Assembly (NCBI RefSeq): GCF_019049655.1
Contig: NZ_JAFMOX010000047.1
Location: forward strand, 40,367-104,366
From: Rahnella rivi
GTDB lineage: Bacteria > Pseudomonadota > Gammaproteobacteria > Enterobacterales > Enterobacteriaceae
Direction of reading: 5' to 3'
DNA: 64,000 bases
Made by a program: the position numbers and the translations under genes. Below the pieces are notes generated by a model, which saw only the letters and a list, made by a program, of their open reading frames with translations, did no database searches and had not been told where the DNA came from. This document shows positions 1 to 10,851 of this stretch, one piece after another (the stretch's first letter is position 1; each line of letters begins with the position of its first letter).

Positions 1-749
1 TTATCCCATATCGCGATATCATTTTCCTGCCAGCGCCAGCGCACCTGAAATTCCGGTTTAGTGATATGGCTGAACAGGAACGTCAACACAGCCGCGCTCT
101 CTTTTTCACTCAAGCCGATAATCCGCGTCGTGAAACCCTCATTGACGAACAACGCCTTTTTGCCGCTGACCGGGTGTGAACGGATCACAGGATGCAACAA
201 CGGCGGATTTTTCTCCTTGGCTTTCAGCCATTGCGCGTGTTCTTCCGCCGTTTTCCGGTACTTAAATTCCTGGAATGATTTGGTAAAGTCGTGCTCAGCC
301 TGTAAACCACTCAGCAATTGCCGGAATGGCTCAGACAGCGCCTCATAGGCCGCAATACCACTGGCCCACAGCGTATCTCCGCCTGAAGAAGGCAACCTTT
401 TCGCGGCTAAAATCGCACCGGCTGGCGGTGTGTCGATGAAGGTCACGTCGGTATGCCAGTTGTCGTTGTCCGGCGGATTATCATCATGCGTATCCAGCAC
501 GATGATCTCTTCCACGTCCGGCGCGTGCGGATACACCGGGTGAATATGCAAATCACCGAAACGGGCGGCCAGCGCACGTTGCTCCAGCGGGGTAACCGGC
601 TGATTACGCAAGAACAGCACCTGATGCTTTAACAGCGCGTGATAAAGCTGCTCGAACTGCGCGTCTGACAGCGGTTTACTCAGCACGACATTCTCAACCT
701 GCGCGCCGATATACGGACCTAAAGGCGTGATCACCAAACGTTCGTTCAT
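1..749 (-). CDS. tauD: Taurine dioxygenase TauD, 3' end cut by window edge
   Basis: Fe(II)/2-oxoglutarate-dependent dioxygenase that hydroxylates taurine so that sulfite is released, giving the cell sulfur during sulfate starvation. About 249 of the usual ~283 residues are present. The first part of the iron-binding facial triad is visible as NWHTDVTF, with His99 and Asp101 at the same numbers as in E. coli. The distal histidine lies beyond the window edge. The ATG at 747-749 overlaps the tauC stop in an ATGA junction, so the two are translationally coupled. It is the last gene of tauABCD. Confidence 0.95.
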   Translation of the reverse strand, partial: MNERLVITPLGPYIGAQVENVVLSKPLSDAQFEQLYHALLKHQVLFLRNQPVTPLEQRALAARFGDLHIHPVYPHAPDVEEIIVLDTHDDNPPDNDNWHTDVTFIDTPPAGAILAAKRLPSSGGDTLWASGIAAYEALSEPFRQLLSGLQAEHDFTKSFQEFKYRKTAEEHAQWLKAKEKNPPLLHPVIRSHPVSGKKALFVNEGFTTRIIGLSEKESAAVLTFLFSHITKPEFQVRWRWQENDIAIWD

Positions 750-1579
750 TGTTGTTCTCCATGCCACGGGGTCAGCCTGCGTTGCAAAGCGCGCAACCCG
801 AGTTCAAGACTAAAAGCGATCAGTGCGATGACACTGATACCGGCAATCACCACATCGGTCGCCAGAAACTCACCGGCCGACTGCACCATAAATCCGAGGC
901 CACGCGTGGCGGCAATCAGTTCTGCCGCGACCAGCGTTGACCAGCCGACGCCCAGTCCGATGCGGATCCCCGTCAGGATTTCCGGCAGCGCACTCGGCAA
1001 TATCACGTAACGCAAAACCTGAATTTTGCTGGCACCGAGTGCCTGAGCAGCGCGAACCCGCACCTGCGACACACTGCGCACACCGGCCAGCGCAGAGAGC
1101 GCCACCGGCGCAAAAATGGCCAGATAGATCAGCAGAATTTTCGAGGTTTCACCGATCCCAAACCAGATAACCATCAGTGGCAAATAAGCCAGCGGCGGCA
1201 CCGGGCGATACAGTTCGATCAGCGGATCAAGAATGCCGCGTACGGTGTCATTGAGCCCCATGGCGATGCCGACCGGCACACCAATGATCACCGCGGCCAG
1301 CAGGGCGATAACGATGCGCGTCAGGCTCGCGGCCAGATGCTGCCACAGCGTGGCATCCATAAATCCCTGAGGACTGCCGATCACGTACAGCTGATGCAAA
1401 ACCTGCTGCGGCGCGGGTAAAAACAGCGGGCTGATGAGATGCAACGCCGTCACCGCCCACCAGACCAGCAGCAACACCAGCAGCGTGGCAATGCTCAGGC
1501 GCACATTGCGCGGCAGGCGAAATCGCCGCCGCGAAACGGTCACCGGCGAATCGGTTTTCAACGCGGAATCCAGGCTCAT
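746..1579 (-). CDS. tauC: Taurine ABC transporter permease TauC
   Basis: Inner-membrane permease of the TauABC taurine importer, 277 residues, in the binding-protein-dependent transport family. There is a basic N-terminal cytoplasmic segment (about residues 1-28) and then roughly six hydrophobic membrane spans. The ABC-coupling EAA-type loop is visible around residues 180-200 ([20 protein letters not shown]). It overlaps tauB upstream and tauD downstream by ATGA junctions, which fits one operon. Confidence 0.94.
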   Translation of the reverse strand: MSLDSALKTDSPVTVSRRRFRLPRNVRLSIATLLVLLLVWWAVTALHLISPLFLPAPQQVLHQLYVIGSPQGFMDATLWQHLAASLTRIVIALLAAVIIGVPVGIAMGLNDTVRGILDPLIELYRPVPPLAYLPLMVIWFGIGETSKILLIYLAIFAPVALSALAGVRSVSQVRVRAAQALGASKIQVLRYVILPSALPEILTGIRIGLGVGWSTLVAAELIAATRGLGFMVQSAGEFLATDVVIAGISVIALIAFSLELGLRALQRRLTPWHGEQQ

Positions 1580-2343
1580 ATCAGCACCTCGCGCTGCTGA
1601 AAGACTTTACTCAGCACGTATTCACGCTGAGCAATAAATTCAGGATCAGATTTGATTGCGCGGCAGTTTTCACCCCCGGCATAGCGCTGGCCGAAGTTGA
1701 GTTTCAGGCGTTCTACCACCTGCCCCGGCCCCGGCGACAACAGCAACAGCTCGCTGGCCAGGAAAACGGCTTCTTCGATGTCGTGGGTGATCAGCAGGAT
1801 CTGTTTGCCCGTATCACGCCAGATGGTCAGCAGTAATTCCTGCATCTGTTCGCGGGTAAAAGCATCCAGCGCGCCGAAAGGCTCATCAAGCAAAAGCAGT
1901 TGCGGATCCGCCGCCAGCGCACGGGCGATACCCACCCGCTGGCGCATCCCGCCGGAAAGCTGCCAGATAAAATGCTTTTCGTAACCGCCCAGCCCCACTT
2001 TGCTTAACATGCGCTGCGCGATGTCCCGACGCTGAGTTTTCTTCACGCCAGCCAGTTCCAGACCAAATTCGACATTACTTTGAACGTCCCGCCACGGCAG
2101 CAAACCTTCGTGCTGAAATACCACGCCGCGGTCGGCACCCGGCCCGTTCACCGGCTTGCCGTCCAGCGTGATGCTCCCTGAAGAGGCAGACTGGAAACCG
2201 GCGATCAAATTGAGCAGCGTGGTTTTTCCGCAACCGGACGGCCCTAGCACCACCACCAGTTCGCCACTGGCGATCTGCAGTGAAATGTCTTTGAGTGCCG
2301 GTTTGCCCTGATATTCAGCCGATAAATGCGAGACATTTAACAT
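1576..2343 (-). CDS. tauB: Taurine ABC transporter ATPase TauB
   Basis: Cytoplasmic ATPase that drives TauC-mediated taurine import, 255 residues. Visible motifs, in order, are Walker [10 protein letters not shown] (about residues 34-42), the Q-loop ([10 protein letters not shown]), the ABC signature LSGGMRQR, Walker [13 protein letters not shown] and the H-loop histidine in [11 protein letters not shown]. The set is complete, so the protein should be active. It starts 10 bases after the tauA stop and overlaps tauC by four bases. Confidence 0.95.
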   Translation of the reverse strand: MLNVSHLSAEYQGKPALKDISLQIASGELVVVLGPSGCGKTTLLNLIAGFQSASSGSITLDGKPVNGPGADRGVVFQHEGLLPWRDVQSNVEFGLELAGVKKTQRRDIAQRMLSKVGLGGYEKHFIWQLSGGMRQRVGIARALAADPQLLLLDEPFGALDAFTREQMQELLLTIWRDTGKQILLITHDIEEAVFLASELLLLSPGPGQVVERLKLNFGQRYAGGENCRAIKSDPEFIAQREYVLSKVFQQREVLI

Positions 2344-2353
2344 AGGTTGCTCC

Positions 2354-3364
2354 TCAGGATTTCGGGCCGGACTGCACCGCTTTCACAAACTCACTGGTCA
2401 CATAGTCGCTGTAATCATCGTCAGTCTGCTGAATTTTGCCCTGCTCCTTGAGGAAGGCCGCCGTATCTTTAATCGCTTTGTTCACCGGCTCGCCGAGCTG
2501 GGTAATTTGCTCGCTGACCGGCAGATAGCGGTTGCCTTTCACCAGACCCGGGATCTGCTCATCCGGCACGCCGCTCAGACGCGATAAGGTGTCGAGATTC
2601 TTTTTATCCTGTAACCATTTTTCAGGTTGCTGCAAATAGTCGCCCTGCGCTTTCAGTGCGCTGCGGGCAAAGGCGGTCACGACGTCAGGATGTGCTTTGG
2701 CGAAATCTTTACGCACGACCCACACGTCCAGCGTGGGGGCGCCCCATTGACCCACTTGTGCCGAATCAGTCAGCACTTTGCCGGTTTTCTCAAGCTCGTT
2801 CACCGCCGGCGCCCAGACATAAGCCCCGTCAATGTCACCCCGCGCCCACGCCGCCGCGATGGCCGGTGGCTGTAAATTCACAATAGTGACCTGCTTCGGA
2901 TCGATACCCCAATGCTTCAGCGCGGCCAGCAGGCTGTAGTGAGTGGTGGAAATAAACGGCACGGCGATGCGTTTACCGATCAGATCTTTCGGGCCGTTAA
3001 TGCTTTTCTTCACCACCAGCGCCTCGGAACTGCCGAGTTCAGACGCCAGCAAAAACACTTCTATCGGCAACTTCTGGCTCGCGGCAACGGCCAGCGGGCT
3101 GGATCCAATATTGCCGATCTGCACGTCACCGGAAGCCAGCGCGCGCAGCACGCTTGATCCGCTGTCAAATTTGCGCCAGTCCACCTTGGCACCGGATTCT
3201 TTGGCAAACGTATTTTCTGCCTGAGCGACCTTAGCCGGTTCCGCTGACGTCTGATAAGCCACGGTGACATCCGTCGCCTGCGCGCAGAACGCCGCCATAC
3301 TCAGAGCGAGGGCCAGGCCACTTTTTTTCAATGCAGAGAGGGGAAACGTATTGAGATCGGTCAT
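2354..3364 (-). CDS. tauA: Taurine-binding periplasmic protein TauA
   Basis: Periplasmic substrate-binding protein that delivers taurine to TauBC. I chose the ATG at 3364 (336 residues) because GGAG lies 9 bases upstream and the product then opens with a signal peptide: basic LKKSG, hydrophobic [10 protein letters not shown], and an AQA cleavage site before [10 protein letters not shown] start nine codons further upstream (3391) has no ribosome-binding site. The body is a SsuA/TauA-type family 3 binding protein. It is the first gene of tauABCD; in other enterobacteria the operon is activated by Cbl and CysB under sulfur limitation. Confidence 0.94.
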   Translation of the reverse strand: MTDLNTFPLSALKKSGLALALSMAAFCAQATDVTVAYQTSAEPAKVAQAENTFAKESGAKVDWRKFDSGSSVLRALASGDVQIGNIGSSPLAVAASQKLPIEVFLLASELGSSEALVVKKSINGPKDLIGKRIAVPFISTTHYSLLAALKHWGIDPKQVTIVNLQPPAIAAAWARGDIDGAYVWAPAVNELEKTGKVLTDSAQVGQWGAPTLDVWVVRKDFAKAHPDVVTAFARSALKAQGDYLQQPEKWLQDKKNLDTLSRLSGVPDEQIPGLVKGNRYLPVSEQITQLGEPVNKAIKDTAAFLKEQGKIQQTDDDYSDYVTSEFVKAVQSGPKS

Positions 3365-3428
3365 GGGGGTCAGCTCCGCGCAGGGCGTCATTGTGTGTGT
3401 TTGTCAGTTGTAGCGGAGGTGTAAAAAT

Positions 3429-3452
3429 AGATAAAGTAATTAGAAATTATCT
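3429..3452. promoter_or_regulatory. AT-rich inverted repeat upstream of tauA
   Basis: A dyad AGATAA-N12-TTATCT lies in the AT-rich leader about 65-90 bases upstream of the tauA start. The position and composition suit a LysR-type activator such as Cbl or CysB, which control tau genes in E. coli. Which protein binds here is inference. Confidence 0.35.
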
Positions 3453-3483
3453 TTAATGCTTTTATGGAATATAAAACACCAAC

Positions 3484-3506
3484 AAAAAGGCCTCGTTGCG
3501 GAGGCC
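3484..3506 (-). terminator. Rho-independent terminator after the LysE-family gene
   Basis: Read on the minus strand: stem GGCCTC/GAGGCC with a 6-base loop, followed by five T residues. It sits 23 bases beyond the stop of the exporter gene and separates it from tauA. Confidence 0.8.
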
Positions 3507-3528
3507 ATGGAAAACGCAGGAAAAAAAA

Positions 3529-4131
3529 TCAGTGCCAGATTAACAGCACGCAGGCAGCGGTCAGGATACCCATCGCAATATTAAAGGTGTACCAGGCGCG
3601 ACGACTGCGCAGCAGGCGGCCAATCACCGTACCGAAACCCAGCCAGATCACCCCGGAAACCAGATTCACCAAAAACATTCCGAGGCTGATACCGGCAATC
3701 GAGTGATTGTAAGCCGCGCCCGCCAGGCTGAAACTCGCTACCGCTCCCAGCCCCATCAGCCACGCTTTAGGGTTGAGGAATTGCAACAACCAGCCCTGAT
3801 ATAAGCGGATCGGCTTTGGCGGCGGTGCGCCGGTTTCCAGTTTTTCATAGGCGGAAGTGGCAATCTTCCACGCCAGCCACAGCAAATACAGGCTACCGGC
3901 GATCTTCAGGAACAGATGTAACGCGGGATACACCGTGATCAATCCGCCGACGCCAAATGCCACCAGCAGCAAAATACTTTGCATACCGAGCATAATGCCG
4001 ACCATCAGCCAGAGTGAGCGGAAGAACCCGAAGTTAGCGCCAGAGGTGGTTAACAACATATTATTTGGCCCCGGCGTGATGGCCGCGACCCATAAAAAAC
4101 CGAGCATGGATAAAAATAAACTAAGTTCCAT
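3529..4131 (-). CDS. LysE/RhtB-family amino-acid exporter
   Basis: Inner-membrane protein of 200 residues, predicted to export an amino acid or derivative. The family hallmark near the N-terminus is visible (ITPGPNNMLLTTSGANFG, residues 18-35), followed by about five further hydrophobic spans. The length is typical (~200-210). Substrate cannot be assigned from sequence. It stands alone, with its own terminator downstream and yheT diverging upstream. The start has GAGGAG about 10 bases upstream. Confidence 0.85.
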   Translation of the reverse strand: MELSLFLSMLGFLWVAAITPGPNNMLLTTSGANFGFFRSLWLMVGIMLGMQSILLLVAFGVGGLITVYPALHLFLKIAGSLYLLWLAWKIATSAYEKLETGAPPPKPIRLYQGWLLQFLNPKAWLMGLGAVASFSLAGAAYNHSIAGISLGMFLVNLVSGVIWLGFGTVIGRLLRSRRAWYTFNIAMGILTAACVLLIWH

Positions 4132-4242
4132 TTAATGGGTGCTCCTCACCCGGTGTCGTGCGATTCAGTTGTGCGATAAGATTGAAGCTATCAGTGTGAT
4201 ATTGATCGCACAAGAGCCTGTTGAGAGAAAATTATTCATCTT

Positions 4243-5244
4243 ATGTATGAATCCTTTCGCCCTTTGCGCGGGGCCAGTAATCCGCATATCCAGACGCTGT
4301 TACCGCGGCTGGTCAGGCGGCACGCAAAACTTAAACCCTGCTGGCAAAGACTGGACACGCCCGACGGCGATTTTCTGGATCTGGCCTGGAGTGAAGATCC
4401 GCAACTGGCGCGCCACAAACCGCGTATGGTGCTGTTTCACGGGCTGGAAGGCAGCTTCTACAGCCCGTATGCGCACGGCTTATTACAGGCATGGAAAGAC
4501 CGGGGCTGGCTGGGTGTGGTGATGCATTTTCGCGGATGCAGCGGCGAGCCGAATAAACTTCAGCGAATTTACCATTCGGGCGAAACCGAAGACGCGCGCT
4601 TTTTCATTCACTGGCTAAATGAAACTTACGGTGAAATGCCCACCGGCGCCGTCGGCGTTTCTCTTGGCGGCAATATGCTGGCCTGTTATCTCGGTCAGGA
4701 AGGCGAAAACTGCACCCTCAGCGCCGCCGTGGTGGTGTCGGCGCCGCTGATGCTTGAGCCTTGCGCGTACCGGCTGGAGCGCGGTTCATCGCGGATTTAT
4801 CAGCGCTATTTGCTCGGTCAGCTTAAAGGGAATGCGTCACGCAAACTGGCAAAATACCCCGGAACGCTGCCGGTCACCCTGACACAGCTGAAATCGATGC
4901 GGCGCCTGCGCGAATTCGATGACGCGATCACGTCGAAAGCCCACGGTTTTGCCGATGCGCTGGATTATTACCGCCGGTGCAGCGGCCTGCCGTTACTGTT
5001 ACAGGTACGCACGCCGCTGCTGATCATCCATGCCAAGGACGATCCGTTCATGACGCCGGAGGTGATCCCTAAAGCAGAGGATTTACCGGCCTGCGTGGAG
5101 TATCAGCTGACCGAACACGGCGGGCATGTCGGGTTTGTTTCCGGCAGTCTGCGCAATCCGCAGATGTGGCTGGAGCAGCGCATTCCCGCGTGGATCGCCC
5201 CCTATTTAGAGAAAGAAGAACCAACAAAGGATGTAACGTTGTGA
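4243..5244 (+). CDS. yheT: YheT, alpha/beta hydrolase
   Basis: Predicted hydrolase of the AB-hydrolase 4 group, 333 residues (E. coli about 340). The nucleophile elbow is GVSLGGNML (Ser in GxSxGG, about residue 144). The likely acid is in HAKDDPFM and the catalytic His in EHGGHVGF near the C-terminus, so the triad is complete. The oxyanion-side motif [12 protein letters not shown] is also present. The substrate is not established. It overlaps yheU by four bases. Confidence 0.93.
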   Translation: MYESFRPLRGASNPHIQTLLPRLVRRHAKLKPCWQRLDTPDGDFLDLAWSEDPQLARHKPRMVLFHGLEGSFYSPYAHGLLQAWKDRGWLGVVMHFRGCSGEPNKLQRIYHSGETEDARFFIHWLNETYGEMPTGAVGVSLGGNMLACYLGQEGENCTLSAAVVVSAPLMLEPCAYRLERGSSRIYQRYLLGQLKGNASRKLAKYPGTLPVTLTQLKSMRRLREFDDAITSKAHGFADALDYYRRCSGLPLLLQVRTPLLIIHAKDDPFMTPEVIPKAEDLPACVEYQLTEHGGHVGFVSGSLRNPQMWLEQRIPAWIAPYLEKEEPTKDVTL

Positions 5245-5486
5245 TTATTCCCTGGCAAGAACTGGACGCAGAAATCCTCACCAGCGTGGTGGAATCTTTT
5301 GTCTTGCGCGAAGGTACCGACTACGGCGAACAGGAACGCTCTCTTGAGCAAAAAGTGGATGACGTGAAACGTCAGCTGAAAAGCGGCGAAATTGTGCTGG
5401 TATGGTCCGAACTGCACGAAACGCTCAACATCATGCCGCGCGGCCAGTTTCGCGCCGGGCAGGAAGAAACACCGCAGGACTGGTGA
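5241..5486 (+). CDS. yheU: YheU family protein (GTG start)
   Basis: Small conserved enterobacterial protein of 81 residues, function unknown. The start is GTG at 5241, in a GTGA overlap with the yheT stop and with AAGGA 9 bases upstream. The product begins [13 protein letters not shown], as this family does. The conserved block [15 protein letters not shown] is present. An in-frame start further upstream inside yheT would add residues foreign to the family. It is likely co-translated with yheT. Confidence 0.92.
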   Translation: MIIPWQELDAEILTSVVESFVLREGTDYGEQERSLEQKVDDVKRQLKSGEIVLVWSELHETLNIMPRGQFRAGQEETPQDW

Positions 5487-5513
5487 GTAAAAAACGTTCG
5501 CGTCATGGTTATT

Positions 5514-5542
5514 GTTAACCCCGGCCACTGACCGGGGTTAAC
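5514..5542. terminator. Hairpin between convergent yheU and glgP
   Basis: An 11-bp perfect stem GTTAACCCCGG/CCGGGGTTAAC with a 7-base loop lies between two converging genes. Neither side has a strong T run, so it is a probable bidirectional terminator or a transcript-end stabiliser. Confidence 0.6.
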
Positions 5543-5560
5543 CGTTAAATCAACGCCCCT

Positions 5561-8008
5561 CTACAATTTCACCGGCTTAATGTTCCAGATCTCATCCGCG
5601 TACTCCTGAATGGTACGGTCTGACGAGAAATAGCCCATATTGGCGATGTTGTGCAGCGTCCGGCGCGTCCACTCTTCCGGCAGTTTATACAGCTCATCGA
5701 CTTTATCCTGCATATCGACATAACTGCGGTAATCCGCCAGTACCTGATAATGGTCGCCGAGATTCACCAGCGTATCGAACAGGTTGGTGTAGCGCTTTGG
5801 CTCGCCAGGGCTGAACACGCCGGTGGCGATTTGCGTTAGTACCTGATGCAGCTCCGCGTCCTGCTCAAAATACGTGTGCGGGTTATAACCCTGACGGCGT
5901 AACGTCTCGACCTGCTCGGTGGTGTTGCCGAAGATAAAGATATTCTCCTCGCCGACGTGTTCGAGCATTTCGACGTTTGCGCCGTCCAGCGTGCCGATGG
6001 TCAGCGCGCCGTTGAGAGCAAATTTCATATTACTGGTACCGGAAGCTTCGGTGCCTGCCAGCGAGATCTGCTCGGAGAGATCGGCTGCCGGAATGATCAT
6101 CTGCGCCAGACTGACGCTGTAGTTAGGAATGAAGACGATCTTCAGCTTGTTACCGATACGCGGATCGTTATTGATCACCGCCGCCACGTCGTTGATCAGC
6201 CGGATGATCTGTTTCGCCGCATAATAGGCCGAGGCCGCTTTACCGGCAAAAATCACCGTACGCGGCACCCATTCGGCGTCCGGCTCTTCCAGAATGCGGT
6301 TATAACGGGTGATGACGTGCAGCACGTTCATCAGCTGGCGTTTGTACTCATGAATACGTTTGATCTGCACATCAAACAGACTTTTTGGATCCACCACGAT
6401 ATTCAGTTTTTGCGCGATATACAGCGCGAGCCGTTTTTTGTTATCCAGCTTGGCCTTACGGATGGCCTGCAAGAAACTCAGGTAATCCAGATTCTGTTTC
6501 AGCTCAGAAAGCTGACTCAGGTCGGAGCGCCAGGTGTGGCCTATCGCATCATCAATCACCGCCGACAGCGGTTTATTGGCCAGCGCCAGCCAGCGACGCG
6601 GCGTCACCCCGTTGGTTTTATTACAGAAACGGTCAGGATAGATATGCGCGAAATCCGCGAACAGCGACTGCACCATCAGATCGGAGTGCAGCGCCGAGAC
6701 GCCGTTGACTTTATGACTCGCGATCACCGCCAGCCACGCCATGCGCACCTTGCGGCCATTGCCTTCATCAATAATAGAAACGCGTGACAGCAGGCCGTCG
6801 TCGCCCGGTATTTGTGCCGCGACTTCTTTGAGGAAGTGATCGTTAATCTGGAAAATGATTTCCAGATGTCGCGGCAGGATCTTACCGATCATATCCACCG
6901 ACCAGGTTTCCAGCGCTTCGGTCATCAGCGTGTGGTTGGTGTAGGAGAACACGCGGGAAACAGTGTCCCACGCTACCAGCCATTCAAATTTATGTTCGTC
7001 GATCAGTAACCGCATCAGCTCAGGGATAGACAGCACCGGGTGCGTGTCGTTGAGGTGAATGGCAATTTTATCGGCCAGATTATCGTAGGTATGGTGGGTG
7101 GTGTAGTGGCGGTTGAGGATATCCTGCACCGTTGCCGACACCAGGAAATACTCCTGACGCAAACGCAGTTCGCGGCCCGAATAGGTGGAATCATCCGGAT
7201 AAAGCACGCGCGATACGTTCTCGGAATGGTTTTTATCTTCCACCGCCGCGAAATAGTCGCCCTGATTGAATTTACCCAGATTGATCTCGTTACTGGCCTG
7301 CGCGCCCCACAGCCGCAGCGTGTTGGTGGCGTCAGTGTCGTAACCGGGAATGACCTGATCGTAGGCACAGGCGATGACCTCTTCGGTTTCCAGCCAGCGG
7401 GTTTTCACCCCTTCATGCTGAACGCGGCCACCGAAACGTACTTTATAACGGGTGTTGTAACGCTGAAACTCCCACGGATTCCCGTACTCCAGCCAGTAAT
7501 CCGGTGACTCTTTTTGCTCGCCGTTAACGATGTTCTGCGCAAACATGCCGTATTCGTAACGAATGCCATATCCGCGCCCCGGCAGCGCCAGCGTCGCCAG
7601 CGAATCCAGGAAACAGGCTGCCAGACGCCCCAGGCCGCCGTTGCCTAATCCGGGGTCATTCTCTTCGCCGATCAGTTCTTCAAGATCAAAGCCCATTTCA
7701 TCAAGCGCGCTTTTAAGATCGTCGTAAATACCCATCGCCAGCAGCGCATTGGAGAGCGTCCGTCCAATCAAAAACTCCATCGACAGGTAATACACCTGCC
7801 GGACATCCTGTGAGGTTTGCGCCCGGTTAGAGCGCAACCAGCGTTCAACCATACGGTCACGCACCGCAAATAAGGTGGCGTTCAGCCAGTCATGCTGCGT
7901 CGCGATAGACGGGTCTTTGCCAATAATAAACATCAGCTTATAGGCGATAGAATGCTTTAGCGCTTCGACACTGACTGTCGGTGAGTTGTAATTAAACGGT
8001 GAAGTCAT
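5561..8008 (-). CDS. glgP: Glycogen phosphorylase
   Basis: Releases glucose-1-phosphate from glycogen chain ends using phosphate and pyridoxal phosphate; 815 residues, the normal length. The PLP-lysine motif [20 protein letters not shown] lies at about residues 650-670, and the glycogen-phosphorylase active-site segment [11 protein letters not shown] is visible earlier. The N-terminal region includes [15 protein letters not shown]. It is the last gene of glgBXCAP, 39 bases after glgA, so degradation and synthesis are made from one transcript. Confidence 0.97.
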   Translation of the reverse strand: MTSPFNYNSPTVSVEALKHSIAYKLMFIIGKDPSIATQHDWLNATLFAVRDRMVERWLRSNRAQTSQDVRQVYYLSMEFLIGRTLSNALLAMGIYDDLKSALDEMGFDLEELIGEENDPGLGNGGLGRLAACFLDSLATLALPGRGYGIRYEYGMFAQNIVNGEQKESPDYWLEYGNPWEFQRYNTRYKVRFGGRVQHEGVKTRWLETEEVIACAYDQVIPGYDTDATNTLRLWGAQASNEINLGKFNQGDYFAAVEDKNHSENVSRVLYPDDSTYSGRELRLRQEYFLVSATVQDILNRHYTTHHTYDNLADKIAIHLNDTHPVLSIPELMRLLIDEHKFEWLVAWDTVSRVFSYTNHTLMTEALETWSVDMIGKILPRHLEIIFQINDHFLKEVAAQIPGDDGLLSRVSIIDEGNGRKVRMAWLAVIASHKVNGVSALHSDLMVQSLFADFAHIYPDRFCNKTNGVTPRRWLALANKPLSAVIDDAIGHTWRSDLSQLSELKQNLDYLSFLQAIRKAKLDNKKRLALYIAQKLNIVVDPKSLFDVQIKRIHEYKRQLMNVLHVITRYNRILEEPDAEWVPRTVIFAGKAASAYYAAKQIIRLINDVAAVINNDPRIGNKLKIVFIPNYSVSLAQMIIPAADLSEQISLAGTEASGTSNMKFALNGALTIGTLDGANVEMLEHVGEENIFIFGNTTEQVETLRRQGYNPHTYFEQDAELHQVLTQIATGVFSPGEPKRYTNLFDTLVNLGDHYQVLADYRSYVDMQDKVDELYKLPEEWTRRTLHNIANMGYFSSDRTIQEYADEIWNIKPVKL

Positions 8009-8047
8009 AACGTTACATTCCCGATCAAGTTAGCTACGTTCAGGGGT

Positions 8048-9484
8048 TCAGGACAGAAGACGGTGATACAGCGTGAGATATTCCTGCGCTGCGACCTTCC
8101 AGCCAAAATCAATACCCATGGCGTGTTGTTGTACGTGTCGCCAATGTTTAGGACGGCTCCACAAAACAAATGCCCGGCGGATCGCACTTGCCAGCGATTT
8201 CCCCGTGGCTTCTTCGAACACAAAACCGCTGGCCGTTCCGTCAGCCAGATTTTCCAATGCACAATCCACCACGGTATCCGCTAACCCGCCGGTACGACGC
8301 ACCAGCGGCAGGGTGCCGTATTTCAAACCATATAATTGCGTCAGACCGCAAGGCTCAAAGCGACTCGGCACCATAATGACATCCGCCCCGCCGATAATGC
8401 GGTGGGAAAAGGCTTCGTGGTAACCGAGCTGCACACCGACCTGCCCCGGATTGTCAGCGGCGGCGGCCAGAAATGCCTGTTGCAGCACCGCATCACCCGC
8501 TCCCAGCAGCGCCAGCTGACCGCCACGCTCGAGTAAATCCGGCAACGCTTCCAGCACCAGATCCAGCCCTTTCTGGCTGGTCAGGCGGCTGACGACTGCA
8601 AACACCAGCCGCGAGTCGTCAACGTCCAGCCCCATCGCCCGTTGCAAATAGGCTTTGTTAATGGCTTTGGAACGTAAATCATCGGCGTCATACCGCGCAG
8701 AGAGCAGCACGTCATCACGTGGCTGCCAGATCGCTTCATCAACACCGTTAAGAATACCGGTCAGCCGCCCTTCCATTTCCCTCAGCTGCAACAAAGATTC
8801 CATGCCGTAACCGAATTCCGGACGGGTGATTTCTTTAGCGTAGGTCGGGCTGACGGTGGTCACGTGATCGGAGAAATACAAACCGGCTTTCAGATAGGAA
8901 ATCTGGCCGTAGAACTCCAGTCCGTGCATCTGGAAAAATTCACGCGGGATGTATAACTCATCCACGTGGTGCGCGCCAAACAGCCCCTGGAACGCCAGAT
9001 TATGCACGGTAAAGACCGTTTTCACCGGCGCATGGCGGGCGCGGATATACGCCGACGCCAGACCGGCGTGCCAGTCATGGGAATGCACAATATTTGGCTG
9101 CCAGTGGTGATCAAATCCCAACGCCAGTTCGCACGCCATCCAGCTTAACAATGCAAAACGCAGATGATTATCGGCGTAAGCAAAGGAAGACTGATCGTGA
9201 TACGGGCTGCCGGGACGATCGTACAAACCTGGCACATCAATCAGATAAATACCGACGCCGTCAAAATAACCCAGCGAAAGGGTGACGTACCCGGCGAAAG
9301 TATCCAGCGTACCGATTACCCGTGTTTCTCCGAGGCCTTTTTTGACATCGGGGAACGCCGGAATGAGCACGCGGACATCCGCTCCCTCAGCAATCTGCGC
9401 GGCAGGCAGTGCACCGGCGACGTCTGCAAGGCCACCCGTTTTTAACAGGGGGAACAGCTCGGAACAAACATGTAAAACCTGCAT
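8048..9484 (-). CDS. glgA: Glycogen synthase
   Basis: GT5-family ADP-glucose:1,4-alpha-glucan transferase, 478 residues (E. coli 477). The N-terminal ADP-glucose-binding motif KTGGLADV begins at Lys15. The C-terminal GT-B domain carries [17 protein letters not shown] with the catalytic glutamate, followed by [10 protein letters not shown]. The start has GGAG 5 bases upstream. It follows glgC in the operon and uses the ADP-glucose that GlgC makes. Confidence 0.97.
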   Translation of the reverse strand: MQVLHVCSELFPLLKTGGLADVAGALPAAQIAEGADVRVLIPAFPDVKKGLGETRVIGTLDTFAGYVTLSLGYFDGVGIYLIDVPGLYDRPGSPYHDQSSFAYADNHLRFALLSWMACELALGFDHHWQPNIVHSHDWHAGLASAYIRARHAPVKTVFTVHNLAFQGLFGAHHVDELYIPREFFQMHGLEFYGQISYLKAGLYFSDHVTTVSPTYAKEITRPEFGYGMESLLQLREMEGRLTGILNGVDEAIWQPRDDVLLSARYDADDLRSKAINKAYLQRAMGLDVDDSRLVFAVVSRLTSQKGLDLVLEALPDLLERGGQLALLGAGDAVLQQAFLAAAADNPGQVGVQLGYHEAFSHRIIGGADVIMVPSRFEPCGLTQLYGLKYGTLPLVRRTGGLADTVVDCALENLADGTASGFVFEEATGKSLASAIRRAFVLWSRPKHWRHVQQHAMGIDFGWKVAAQEYLTLYHRLLS

Positions 9485-9556
9485 TCGCGCTCCTGATTAT
9501 CCCGGTCATCCCGGCGATAACCGGGATGACGAAAAGTCATGCTTTCTAAGGTCTGT

Positions 9557-10834
9557 TTATAGTTTCGCCAACATTGCGCGCGTCACAAGCACAACGCCGC
9601 CTTCGGAACGGTAAAAGCGGCGGCTGTCTTCGTCGGCGTTTTCACCAATGACCATGCCTTCGGGGATCTGACAGGCGCGGTCAATCACACATTTGCGCAG
9701 ACGGCATGAACGACCCACATTCACATCCGGCAAAATAATCGTTGAATCAATATTGCAGAAAGAATTGATCCTCACACGCGGGAACAGCACTGAATGCACC
9801 ACCACCGAGCCCGACACAATGCAACCCCCGGCCACCAGCGAGTTCATGGTCATGCCGTGACTGCCCGAGCGGTCCTGCACAAATTTTGCTGGCGGCAGCG
9901 GTTCCATGTGGGTGCGGATCGGCCAGTCGCGATCGTACATATCCAGTTCCGGCGTCACCGACGCCAGATCCAGATTAGCGCGCCAGTAAGCGTCGAGCGT
10001 GCCGACGTCGCGCCAGTACGGAGGCAACTCTTCGTTCTGCGTAACGCACGACAGGCTGAACGGGTGCGCACGCGCCACCCCCTGAACCGTCAGTTTCGGG
10101 ATCAGATCTTTGCCGAAGTCATGGGTGGAACTTTCATCCGCCATATCTTCTTCGAGGATCCGAAACAGATAGTCCGCATTAAAAATGTAGATGCCCATGC
10201 TCGCCAGCGCCATATCAGGGTGCCCCGGCATCGGCGGTGGATTTTGCGGTTTCTCGACAAAGCTTTTGATCTGATAGTCTTCGCTGACGTCCATCACACC
10301 GAATTCACTGCCCTCGGCAATCGGCACCGCAAGGCAGGCGACGGTACATTCACCGCCCTTCTGCACGTGGTCGATCAGCATGCGCGAGTAGTCCATCTTG
10401 TAGATATGATCGCCCGCCAGGATCACCACAAACTCGGCGTTATAGCGGCGAATAATATCCAGGTTCTGATAGACAGCATCGGCGGTGCCCTTGTACCAGT
10501 GTTCCGTGCTGTGACGCTGTTGCGCCGGAAGCAAATCCACAAACTCATTCATTTCTTCGTTAAGAAATGACCAGCCGCGCTGAATGTGCTGCACCAGCGT
10601 ATGCGACTGATATTGAGTGATCACGCCGATACGCCGGATGCCCGAGTTGAGACAATTCGACAGAGCGAAATCGATGATGCGAAATTTACCGCCGAAGTGA
10701 ACGGCGGGCTTTGCCCTGGTGGCCGTCAAATCTTTCAGTCGTGAACCACGTCCCCCGGCAAGAATCAACGCCACGGATTTCAGCGGCAGTTGTCGCGCCA
10801 GCATGACCGGGTCCCGGTTATCTAATGTCGCCAT
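9557..10834 (-). CDS. glgC: Glucose-1-phosphate adenylyltransferase
   Basis: Makes ADP-glucose, the committed and allosterically controlled step of glycogen synthesis. 425 residues (E. coli 431). The nucleotidyltransferase signature [15 protein letters not shown] and the substrate and activator region [18 protein letters not shown] are near the N-terminus, and a left-handed beta-helix domain follows ([16 protein letters not shown]). I chose the ATG at 10834 because AAGGAG lies just upstream and it sits 17 bases after the glgX stop; an earlier in-frame start adds 28 unrelated residues from glgX coding DNA. Confidence 0.96.
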   Translation of the reverse strand: MATLDNRDPVMLARQLPLKSVALILAGGRGSRLKDLTATRAKPAVHFGGKFRIIDFALSNCLNSGIRRIGVITQYQSHTLVQHIQRGWSFLNEEMNEFVDLLPAQQRHSTEHWYKGTADAVYQNLDIIRRYNAEFVVILAGDHIYKMDYSRMLIDHVQKGGECTVACLAVPIAEGSEFGVMDVSEDYQIKSFVEKPQNPPPMPGHPDMALASMGIYIFNADYLFRILEEDMADESSTHDFGKDLIPKLTVQGVARAHPFSLSCVTQNEELPPYWRDVGTLDAYWRANLDLASVTPELDMYDRDWPIRTHMEPLPPAKFVQDRSGSHGMTMNSLVAGGCIVSGSVVVHSVLFPRVRINSFCNIDSTIILPDVNVGRSCRLRKCVIDRACQIPEGMVIGENADEDSRRFYRSEGGVVLVTRAMLAKL

Positions 10835-10851
10835 ATCTGACTCCTTCGTTT

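Noticed and set aside
5957..6787. 276-codon open frame on the plus strand
   Set aside because: Antisense to glgP, with shadow-like composition and no recognisable motif.
9794..10570. 258-codon open frame on the plus strand
   Set aside because: Antisense to glgC; His/Arg-rich shadow translation.
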